A stretch of 64,000 nt of DNA from Pyxicephalus adspersus (Eukaryota; Chordata; Amphibia; Anura; Pyxicephalidae). Shown here piece after piece: positions 31,340 to 42,230 of this stretch; positions within the stretch are counted from its first letter, which is position 1, and each line of letters begins with the position of its first letter. Where the stretch lies: NCBI RefSeq assembly GCF_032062135.1, contig NC_092859.1, positions 28,094,399 to 28,158,398 on the forward strand, written 5' to 3'. Under the pieces are notes generated by a model, which did no database searches, was not told where the DNA came from, and worked only from the letters and a program-made list of their open reading frames with translations. The position numbers and the translations under genes are program-made.

Positions 31340-34113
31340 ACATTTGTCTCTGGAGGTTTAATAATTCTTTATTCATAAATCAATACATTTATTATAAAAT
31401 TTTACAGTCAGTTTCGATGAGCGATCATACTTTTCTACTTATTTTAATACTTTAAAAAACTCCTGCTGGAATCTCTTTATTTGGACATTTTCTGATCATT
31501 TATCTTTCACACATATGCAACATCGCTGTACTGCTGAAAGCTCCATTTTATCCAAGTAGGAATCAAAGTAATTCTTCATTTGAAGAGGATGATCCTGAGT
31601 TACCAGTGCCTATAGTTTCATCCAGTGGTGGTGTTTCAGGTAGTAATCCCTTCATGCAAACTGCTACATCATAGAAGGCCTTTTTTGCAGTATCAGTCTG
31701 GTCATCGCTCAACAAAATTCGGCTCATTGGATCAACATAAATAGCAGCTAACAAGAATTTGATTATCCAATAAGAGATTCTCTCTTTTCTTCATTGAAGA
31801 TCCAATGCCATCAGCTATTAACACTCCACTTTTGTTCAGGCAATATATCAAGCTCTTCCATTTCAAACCCAATTTACCTGGTGTTAAATCTTCAGATTGC
31901 AAACTCTTGGTGACAGTAAAGGGGTTAGAAAGTAAATTTTGCATAGCTTTTACTTGTGTCCACTGGCTTTCAGTTAATAAAACATTTTCAGTGTCCAGTT
32001 CTTCAAGAAAGTATTTTAGTTCAAGCAAAAGCTTTACCATCAAATAAGTGCTTCCCCAGTGTGTCTGCACGTCTTTTTAAAATAGCATCTGTTTTAGGGG
32101 TCCTGGCTGCAACAGTTACTTGCCTCAATTTGCCAATTAGAGTAGCTGCATGACGATCTTTCAATCCATCTCTTATTGCAAGTTGCAGAGTATGAACAGC
32201 ACAATGCATATGTTGAATAGTAGTACGCTTAGATGCTTCTTCAACAATGTTATCCAAAATGTCACTATTCTCTTCGCTTTCACGTTCTCAAATACTTGCA
32301 GAACTGTCTTCCTCTAATATCTGTCTTTCACTTTCTTCATCTTCTTTATTCATTTTTCCAATTGTGCTCAACATATCAGAGGCATTATCTGTCACAATAC
32401 ACAAAATCTGTTCCTTCTTAATTTCAAAATCTTCTGGAACATCCTCCGCTAACTTCTGAAGATAGTCACTGGTGTGATGTGCCTGGGTGTCCTTTACTCC
32501 CAAGGTTATTGCGTTATTGTTTTATTATTTTCATCAACAAATCTAACAATAACAGCAAAATAATTGACTTTGTGAAGTGTGCATGCATACATTTTTATGA
32601 AGACAAATTCCCTTCAGATTTTTTTGTAGTTCTTCCTTTTTACATTTGGCCTCTTCAATTATAACTTTCCTTATTTTTTCTCTTTCCAGAGAAACGCCAA
32701 GTTTTTTAGCCATTTCTCCATTTAGGCCTAAAAAGGCTGGCTGTGAAAAGAAGGATAGTGGTACACTATTCTTTACTACCATTTCAATAATGTGGTTTTT
32801 GAATTTTTCTGGTGTCATTGTTATGGTAACTTTGTCAGATATAAAGAATCTTCTTAGTTGTGTTTGGTCTCCAGTAGATTTCTGAACATTTTTATGCCAG
32901 AAGTAGAAAGAATATTTTCATTGATATCTTTCTCATACTTTTAACACTTTAGGATTTTTGTTAGACCCAGTGAAACTGCTATTTTTTGCATCACATTGTT
33001 TTTCATCATCATCTTCAAGAGTACATTGGCACACGTAATGTTTCCTATTACTTGATAATGTAAAGTGCTCAAAAAAACAGCAGACTTTACTGTGTTTGTT
33101 GAGACTTTTTGCCATTGTGAATGGGGTGCCGCTTTAACTAAAATATAAATATAAAATATGTTAGACTAACTAGCAAATTCTGTGATTTAAATACAAACAT
33201 ACACATATTCCTGCACTATTTCAAACATACATACAACACGACACTTTACACACAAATAGATTATAGCCCTGCACTAAACTTAGACATAATTTGTCCTATA
33301 CAGAAAAACATGGACAAACATATATACTATACACACACAATACATTTTACTCAGAGACATTCACATAATATGCACTATACACAAACATTCATACATTCCT
33401 TCACCATACACACAAACATACACATAGCCCTGCAGTTTTATCCAGAAACATGCACACAGCCTTCCATCATAGTATACACAAGCAGCCATGCAGTTTTCAA
33501 ATAAACATGAACACTTACAGTTGAATCCAAAAAGATGTTCCTCCTAATTCTTCCAAGCTATTTTAGCAGACACAGGAAGTTGAGCAGATGCTGCTGCTTT
33601 TATCTTTGTTTGCTGATCTTCTGCTGAGGACAGGGCAGTGGGAGGCTCCAGGGCCGGGGGGGCCACTTAACTAACTTCCCAATATTAGTGGTGTGCAAAA
33701 TGATGTTAATGTTCAGCCCTGGATGGGAGCATATATGGAGAGTGCAGACAGGACACCTGAACACACATCAGACCATAGCACTCACCTACACCTATATCAT
33801 TACACTTGTTTACACTCAAATTAACTTGTTAAACACATCTCATATCTGAAATAAAATGACAACATTTTTCGTAAGGTACATAATTCAGATTACAATAATG
33901 TGAATGTCAGGCTGTATAATAGCTCAGTTGAACTTCACACTAGTAGAAATACAACTATGCACTGGGCTTTATTCTTACATCAGAGAAGTACCTAATTATA
34001 ACTACTGTTTGCTTGCTGTATTTTTTTATTCGGAGCCGTCACATTTTTATCGACTCTGACTCCAGGTACCCAAAACATGTCACCGACTCCTCGACTCCAA
34101 CTCCACAGCCCTG
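31340..34113 (-). mobile_element. Decayed hAT DNA transposon, 3'-truncated
   Basis: The 5' terminus on the minus strand is at 34113 and reads CAGGGCTGTGGAGTTGGAG, a known hAT end. A roughly 1-kb leader with CA-rich sequence (33300-33500) separates it from the broken transposase at 33115-31390. The 3' terminus and the last part of the transposase are absent, so the copy is truncated near 31340-31400. A small CAGGGCC...-bounded insertion may sit at 33651-33718. Confidence 0.6.
31390..33115 (-). pseudogene. hAT transposase pseudogene
   Basis: Minus-strand frames give the family's blocks in order: an N-terminal BED-type zinc finger remnant (KVCCFFEHF ... YVCQC, 33115-32933), a segment with VVKNSVPLSFF (32818-32543), the catalytic-core block LCIVTDNASDM (32503-32288), HCAVHTLQLA (32257-32021), a block on to 31732, and AAIYVDPM ... 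LLSDDQ (31754-31563). EKYDRSSKLTV at 31435-31403 is the last recognisable part. At least five frame breaks or stops separate the pieces, and the hATC dimerisation domain is missing, so no active transposase can be made. Confidence 0.75.
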
Positions 34114-34121
34114 GCTGACAT

Positions 34122-35609
34122 AAAGGTAAAACGGGCAATTAGAAAGTTTTTCCATACCTGGGCCAACAATGGTGCAGCACACACTCATTTTACAACTTTC
34201 AGCTTCCTTCTGAAGGTATAGTGGACACCTTCCAACTGGCTCCCGCCAACCTGCCAGGATTTTCAGTAATCGCTGAACTTATGCACTTTAATAACCTGCA
34301 GGTGAACCTGACTAAATTATTTTACAGCTGCTATCTGTGTTTATTACACCAGCCATAAATTCCTCCCATATTATGTTTTAAATTTACAATACAGCAGAAA
34401 TGTACAAAAAAGGACTGAGGTTGTATAAATGATGTAAATGTCCCCTAGTGCTCTGGATAAACGTATTGGTTTACCAAACAGTACCCAACATTCTCACCAC
34501 TTTAAATGTTTTCTTTTTCCTGAATATCCCTGCAGACAGATCATTTTGGTTGGTTCGCCATGCGGTCTTTGCAGAGGTCAACTTTCACTCTTATGGTTAT
34601 GGTTGTCGTATGAGGATAATCATCTCACTTATTTAGGTGGATTAAGCCTCTCGATGGTTTGTAAAGACTACATGAATTAAATCTGACATGCCACAATTTC
34701 CAAATAACCTCTATAATTTTTCAATAAAAAGCCATTATTGATTTGCAATTTTGTGACTGCGTCTTGGTTGAGTTGATGTTATCAGTCTGCTGCAGATGGA
34801 AAGATTTCTCATTCTTTTTTTAACGTTATTACGTTAAAATTGCCGTATTCAATTGTAATACTGTAACTTCATAGTAAGAAGCTGCATTTCCCCCATGCAG
34901 CGCAGAGCTAGCTCTCATCTTCAATCCATTGAAAGAGACAAAAATTGCTGAATGTGGAGTTAGGCTTTAACCTACAAATGCTTTTTTGATCATTGATAAA
35001 CATATACCTGAGTAATACATTTATGTTGTGGTTACTTCAAATTAGTGCACACGGTTTATGAAGATTTAAAAAGTTGAACCTGTTTTAAACCTTTCCTGAT
35101 CTAAATCTATGAATGAATGTGTCCTTTGTGGAGAGGACACTAATCTTTGTTCTATTTTAATATCATGCACAAGTCAGTGACAGTTCCACATCTCATACTA
35201 ACAATCATGAATCAATTAAGGCGGGGTGAACACACAAGGTTTGTTTACAAACAAACCTGCCAACTCCAACTGTCACTGAGCTTTGCAGAGGCACAATAAA
35301 AGCTGAATCCAGCAGGCTGAAGCTGTCACAATGCATTACAAAAAATGAAAATAAGATTTAACAATTTATTCAAAAGTTTTTGTGTTGAATAGCCAAGCAT
35401 GCCTAAAAATCCTGTTTATTAGTGAATTTTAATATTTTTTTTCAATTTTCCAACCTGCAATTAAAAAACAAACAGGTAATTGGGTAACCCGCACATACTG
35501 ATATTAATAATATGGTCTGGCTAAAATAATGAAGGAGAAAGGAAGTATACCACTAGTCAGGCAAGTAATCTCATAAATACAGAGGATTTTTGTCATTTAC
35601 CTCCTAAGG
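34122..35609. other. Intergenic DNA, nothing recognised
   Basis: AT-rich, with short overlapping frames but no protein similarity that I recognise and no supported repeat boundary. Confidence 0.5.
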
Positions 35610-36278
35610 CAGGGGTGTCAAACTCAAATACACAGAGGGCCAAAATTTAAAACTTAGACAAAGTCGCGGGCCAACCTTGTAATTTATTGAAAAAATTTAG
35701 GAAATGTTTCCTTCTCATTAGATATATATCCTTTTCATATAGAAACAAACAGGTTTTGCTTCACATTCAATCTGGAACAAGCCTATAATAGAAAAAGATG
35801 CATATAAATCTTTTATTTAATTTTATTTAAGAAAAAATCTTATGCCTTGTTCTCTATTTGTAGCCTTCTGAGTTAAATTTCAATGGTAACCTTTCTGCAC
35901 AGGTTAACAATAATAATAACAGTATTCTTCTATGAAAATCCAACCATTCATGTTCATGCCTTGGAGTAGCAAGGAAAAGTACAGCTGAGGGGGAGTGCTG
36001 GAAAGGGCAGACACAGCCAATGCAGGGCTAAATCTTAAGAGTGGCACGCTGCTGAAACTCCCTCTTCATTGGAATAGCACCACTACTAAAATTCCCGGCA
36101 TTATTTGCGTCTTTAAAACACTCCAATGCGGGGCCACGCATATGCAGAGAGCCTGCTGGTCTATAGACGCTAGTGATGCCAGGAATTGTAGTAGCGGCAC
36201 TATTTCCAATCTTTTGGGGGCCAAAAAAAAAGACGTTGGGGCCAAATTTGGCCCCCGGGCCAGATTTTGAGACCTGTG
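35610..36278. mobile_element. hAT-derived element, 669 bp
   Basis: The left end CAGGGGTGTCAAACTC and the right end (reverse complement CACAGGTCTCAAAATC) are imperfect inverted repeats. The flanks TCCTAAGG (35602-35609) and CCCTAAGG (36279-36286) match at 7 of 8 positions. Subterminal GGGCCA/TGGCCC motifs are typical of hAT repeats with this end. It has no transposase. Confidence 0.78.
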
Positions 36279-36286
36279 CCCTAAGG

Positions 36287-39200
36287 CTTCAAAAGTATGT
36301 CCCTATTGGATTGTGCTGGATAGGGATCAGAATTTCAAGGGAGAGCAAGCTCTCTGTTTAGAGGTCTAAGAGTGAATATATGGTACCATTGGCCTGCTTT
36401 GGCAGATTACTGAACAAATTTCATACAATAGAATATTATATTACCACTGAGTTCACTAACTGCTTTGTTACATTACAAATAGTTCAGTTTTTGCTAGTGT
36501 ATACCAGGGACCTCAAGCACAAAAAGCTCATCAATAGAGAAAATGTGAGAAAATGTGAGATGGATTACATTTCCAGTCTTGATTTAAAACTGAAAAGCGA
36601 CTTTTGGTTGTCCTGATCCTTTCATTACCCTTCATATTTAAACTAGAGCTTTTTTTTGCCCTTTAAAGTTCTAAGATTTTAATTGCATGAAAATGTGACT
36701 TTTTAGGTTAAGTTATTGAATCGTTTTGTTTTCTAATAAGAATTGTTCTGTCATCCTGCACACGACAAGACAGGTGGCGGCTTAGTCCAGCGCCATTGTA
36801 CATCTTTTTTTTTCTGAGACAATGGTGTTCGCTGGTGTCAGCGCGTTCACAAAACAGCAGTTGCTGCCGTACCTGACATTTCGTTTTCTTATGCCAGTGT
36901 CGTCAAAGTCGTAATTCCTTCTGAACGAAGCCTTCAATTGTGAGAGTAAGCCATCTGTTCTTATCCCTGCCAGCGGAAGTGCACCAGATGCTCGAACTGC
37001 CACACATCGGGCAATTAAATGGCATCAAAGCCGGCAAAGGTTGAACGCTGCTCTTTGTTCAACAACAAAGACAGCTTGACTGTGGAACAACAGAGTTTTC
37101 CAGCTGTGCCAGTCTACTTATTTTTGTTACATCTATGTGCACTGTCTTAAGTGGACCTGTCATCTGAAGAGGAACAGATATCTGTTGGGCAGCAAAGGAG
37201 ACAATTTTCTGACTCCATCCAAACACATCCAAAACACTTTATTTTAGGAATGAGGAAAGAGTAAGAGTCTCCTAAAAATAGATATAAAATAATTAAATAT
37301 AAAATATGCAATATTTTTTTTTATGGCAAGGATGGATACTCTATATAATTAAAAGTCCCAGAACTGCCTGAATATTTGGCAACAACTTGAGTAAGCCAGA
37401 GAAGGGTCACAAGCTTAGGCTATGTATATAGGATAGATTTTTGTTGCAGGAAATTATCTTTTGTGATCGTTTGCAGTGACAATAGAACAAACTAGCGCTG
37501 TTCACACAGCACTGCTCAGTTCTTTGGAAAGAGGAGGTGGGGTGATCGAACGAATAGCACCCCACAGTGCTCTCTTCCAAAAGAAGAGCTGTGCATATGC
37601 AGTTCAGCTTTGGTTCTCAGGATACCTACCAATCGTGGCTTACCCTGCGTGTGCCGGTACTGAACGAACTCCCCCATGTCTGCACAGGAGTTATGTTATT
37701 GCTGCCAATGAAGATGGCTGAATACTTTAAGAAGATAAAGAAGAAGATGGCGGCTCCCTATGATGGAATGGGGGTAGGTGAGTATTGCAAGGTTTAGTTC
37801 CACTCTAAACAGCCCAGTCAGGGAAACTAATTTTTTTTTTTTTTTATGGCCATTCAACATTTTCAGATTCCATTTATTTACAAGGACATCTATTTTTGCT
37901 TCTGTCCTCCTGAAAATACGTAAATAAACTCTCCCACTCCAACACATTAGAAGACAGGTCAATCTAGCAGCAAGCTACAAAGCCACAAAGCAGCACATTT
38001 TAGTAGTCTATGTCAGACTACATCATAAAATGTGTTTATCTTGGAAACAATAAATTCAGAGGGGAGTGGGTAGAGAAAAAAAAATGAAGGGGTTAGAAAG
38101 TCGGAGGTGAAAAGTTTACTCACTAGGGAAAATGATGACAGCGATTAGCTTGAAGGTGGCATGAGAGCTTGAGGATCAGCAACCTTGGCCCTATCTCATG
38201 AAAATATATTTTCATAACGGCTCATTAAGGTGATAACCTCATTAGCTTGTTTAAATCAGGAACTGAATGATCACCATAAATCCCCGGGAGAGGTTGTAAA
38301 ACTTGATACAACACATATTCCTGGAGGAGAAGAGAAAAAACATGCAGTGTTTAATTGTAATCATTGATATTAATATTTATGGAAGTACTCTCCACTAAAT
38401 GCTAATTTCTGCGCTCAGAGGTGGTATGGCTCGCCAAACGCTCAAACGTTCCTAAAAATACAGGTGGAGCTGAGTTGAAGATTGTGTCATTTCATCATGT
38501 AAATGTGACTAGCCAAATCCTAATTTGAACCAGATATGGTCATTTAAATTACCAAACTCTGGAATATAATTAGGCAGTAAGTTCAATTAGGATTTAGGAG
38601 CAATAATAGTTTTCTGTAAAATGTATTAATATTTTTGTTATGCTTATTAGTTTGTCAACCTATGTTTTATATGTTTTATGTAAATAATATACTGTTAAGG
38701 ACATTCAAAACAATTTTTTAAAAAAAGAACAACTATGTCTCCATAGTTTTTTAATCTATTTTTCAAATGCAATAATTTTATGAATAATAAAACTTATAGC
38801 AAGACAATCCATATAAAACCAAAAAAAATCATATAGTTCACTACCTGCTGAACTAACCCAACCACATAGGTGAAAGGTTAGGTTGCTAGCCAAGTAAATG
38901 AGCCACAGCGGGGAAAGAAAGGCCTATAATCTGTTACCACTCACCACTGGCTGACATTGTTTTACTTGCAAGCTGAACAAGATTAGTTTAGCAGTTGACC
39001 CCATTCTGTGAAACTTCTGATTGATACTTCTGATTTTGGAGTATCCTTTACCCTTAAATGGTATAAGGAATGTAAACCCAAACAATTAACTACTCTTCTT
39101 TGCCTCCTTTTAGTCCTTTATAAATACCACTGAAAGTGTTTTGTAATATCTGCTCGATATATTTAAACTGGTGTCCACCTTGCAGTCCCTAATTGTAGAA

Positions 39201-40796
39201 GCATTATGAGGGTTCAGTCAGTTCTCCTGCAATATTTATATGTAACAAGAAATGTAATGATAAGAGAAAAGATCAGAGTGCAAAGACATGAACTTATCAG
39301 TGTGCTGCTTCTTTCTTCACTGTTCAGTTCCAGGCAGGAAAAGTAAGCAAGCCCCATATCTCTTGCCATGTCAGACGTGTAAACTTTACAAACAGCTCTC
39401 ATATATGTAATTTATCTGTTTTTTTTTTTTAGTTTCAATTATGACTTTTTTAATTGCATATACCACTTTTATCTCAATGAATAAAAAGTAAAATACATTT
39501 TTATTTGAACACCTAGTAAATATCTCTGATTTACCCTGGTTGTACAGCATTCCAATCTATAGGGCACTTCACAGCTACATTATATTCCTAACAGCTTCTA
39601 CCCCTCGCGATTTAGCCTATATTGCATTCTACATTTGTTTTATGGCTGCCAAGGTGTATTAAAATGGTCTATTGGTTTGTGCTTTGTCCTGCTCACTGTT
39701 CATTTCCTTATGCCATCGATTTCTCTTTAAATAGTCATAGATTATGTGACGCACGTTCACCTTCTGTAATTTTTAATACAGATAGAGACAAACCATTTTA
39801 TTAATACACTGCAGATAAGCTATGATAATTATATTAATGTAGATAATCCACGTAATGATAATGAAGTATAGAGGTTCCCCTGATAAATGAAGACCTTTGA
39901 CAGTCAGTTGTAAATCCCATTCTATATCTATGTGTATGTCTTCAGATGATTTGGAGTAGAACTTTGTAACCACAATCAATATATTTAAAGCAAAACTATC
40001 GTTCATTTATAGATTTTTAGATTTGTACATGAAAGCGTATGGCTTAATGTGCATTAGCTTAACGACAAGTTACAATAATTTAAAAAGAGTAACAGGGTGC
40101 AGAGTCTGTGAATATATACGACTATGGGTGAAGCCATTTTTTAACACTTCTTCATGCTCTAAGGGAAATAATATTATGGGGCAAATTCTGATTGTGGTGT
40201 GTGATGTTGTAAATTACATTTAATTTTATTACATGGCAACAATGTCTACAGCACTATGGGTTGTCTAAGGAGAGAGGTGTCCTCTATTAGGCACATGGCA
40301 ATGACTGTTAACTTGAATGAAGTTAATTGAAAAGAGTGAAGCAAGCAAGTGAAATGCAAGAGGGAAAACAAAAGTAAGTTCACTTAAACCTTTATTTTAG
40401 AGTTATCTTCAGACTAGCAGTTAAAAACATAATATTAATGATTTACTGCTTCCAATAGGTTGCCAATAGGGAGTGGTTAAAGTGGTAAAGTGGTGGACCA
40501 TAGTGGTAAAACCTAAGCAGTGTTTTTTTTTAGCTTGTACATTGAATTACATTATCCATGTAGTTTGAGCTGTTAACTGCTCTTGGATACTGAACGCAGT
40601 GTCTAAAAAAGTGTGCAGGAAAACAAGCTACAGTAGAAAAAAGACTGTGCTACCAGACTGTTCCTTATTTCCTCATGACAAGTTTGCTTTAAGGAAAAAT
40701 TATACTCTGAAGGCCATAAAAAAAAAAAAAAAATTCATAACTGGATCAATATGTTTTTAGACTAGGTTGTAGGTATGTATACACTCACTAAATTAG
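36287..40796. other. Intergenic DNA; two candidate regulatory blocks
   Basis: The block at 36730-37130 is CpG-containing and has opposed SOX-like sites (CTTTGTTCAACAACAAAG, 37053-37070). The block at 38130-38640 has a perfect 18-bp palindrome (38198-38215) and several TAAT cores. The stretch 37413-37800 looks like parts of small DNA transposons but no ends could be paired. No gene seen. Confidence 0.4.
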
Positions 40797-41116
40797 CGTT
40801 CTCATCGCTAGAAAATTTTGGTGGTTCGCGGGTCTGGCCGGCGCACCCCCCAGCTGGGTCAGGAGACAGACCCCGCTTGGGGGGGACACACTAGCCAGAG
40901 CAGCGGACCATGTCTCCAGTATGCATTGCAGGCTCAGGGCAGTGGGCGGGTTGTGTCTTTGGCTCAGACCTGCGATTGGAGAGTGGGCGGGTTCTGGCAT
41001 CATGATGTCACTCTGGGGTTTCTTCCCCTTCGAGTGACACATGGCTCCTTGCGCATGTGCTTTTCGGAGTCTGTATATTTAGTAGTCCATGGCGTCCAAA
41101 AAGTTGGGGACCATTG
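40797..41116. repeat. GC-rich hairpin element, copy 1
   Basis: It shares with 50945-51270 the run GGTGGT(T/C)CGC, GCTGGGTCAGGAGA, GACCCCGCT, CAGGCTCAGGGC, GCTCAGACCTGCGAT, GAGAGTGGGCG and ATCATGA(T/C)GTCACTCTGGG. Its right end (reverse complement CAATGGTCCCCAACTTTTTG) resembles a hAT terminus. The left end is uncertain and no target duplication was found. Confidence 0.5.
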
Positions 41117-42230
41117 TGTCATGGCTCCAAAGGGCCAAGTGGTGGACCCTCTGTGTCACTAACCCAGTGGGTGGAGACGTGCACGGGTCACAGGGTCTAA
41201 GCAGTAGCTTGATCTTCTCTAGAGGCTCTAGAGGTGAGGTTGTTGTGTGGCGAGCTACTGTCAGGTTGCAGCGCCCATGCCCACCAAGGCAGGTGACTGC
41301 TAACTAACAGGAACTGAAACGTAGTGCCAGAGTGAGATCCAAAACAATAGTCGAACAAGCCCAAGGTCAGGGCAAGCAGCAAACAAGAGTCGTCAGGAAA
41401 CAAGCTGGGGTCGGTACATGGATAGATAGATCAGGAAGCTGGGGTCGGTACATGGATAGATAGATCAGGAACAGAACATAGAAATTGGAGCAGTAGAATC
41501 CTGGGAGTAGACCCACAAGGAACTCCTTGTCCAGGCAACTTCCTGTTGCAAGGCCACTTCCTTAAAAAGGGATGTCGTGTGATGAGTGCAGGTCATGTGA
41601 GCCGCAGACACCAAACCCACCAGCAGAGGGAGTGCTGGTGATGAGACAGTCTCAGATGTTGTTCACATCCCTGCCAGCAGATGGAGTGCGTATATGGAAC
41701 ATCCTAGTCCTCTGAGGCAAGGGAGCAGCTGTTTGAGAGTCACATGACCGGGACCAGTAAGTGTGCAGAGCGTTGGATCCAGAAGCAGAGTTGGTGCTGG
41801 CAGCAGGGGACTGCATGGTGGGTGAGCCAGAAGGAGGCACAGATGCCCTAGACTTGCAGAGATCTGTGACACATTGCACTAGATGATGTAGCCCGAGACA
41901 CAGTCGTGATTGTCTTGAGCAGAAATGTAGCGTGTACGGTAGTCCCTCAATGTCATTTAACAATTCAGCGGCAGATCACTACATGGTCGAGGAGGAATGA
42001 CCGCTGTCTTATTCTATGGAGGAGGATGCAACGGGATGCAATTACCTTTCGATTGCAGGCCACACTACACCTGCTGCTGCTGTGGCTGCCGTCCTTGTCT
42101 GTTGGTCCTGGTCAGTGTCCTCCACTTTGCGCTGTTGTCACTGGTAATCCTACACGTGGGCAGAAGACCAGCACTATTGTTCACCCCCCCCCTACAGTGT
42201 AATCCCATAGATTTTGTAACAAGGTAATAT
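41117..42230. other. GC-rich repetitive-looking block, unclassified
   Basis: Base composition is clearly more GC-rich than the flanks. It contains a perfect 34-bp tandem duplication at 41403-41470 and ends near a C run at 42184-42193. It reads like transposon-derived DNA, but no LTR pair, inverted termini or conserved protein motif could be shown. Open frames here are not convincing genes. Confidence 0.4.
41403..41470. repeat. Perfect 34-bp tandem duplication
   Basis: The unit starts AGCTGGGGTCGGTACATG and ends GATAGATAGATCAGGA. Two identical copies lie head to tail at 41403-41436 and 41437-41470. Confidence 0.85.

Noticed and set aside
41117..42230. LTR retrotransposon or endogenous retrovirus
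   Set aside because: No direct terminal repeats, primer-binding site, or gag/pol motifs could be found.
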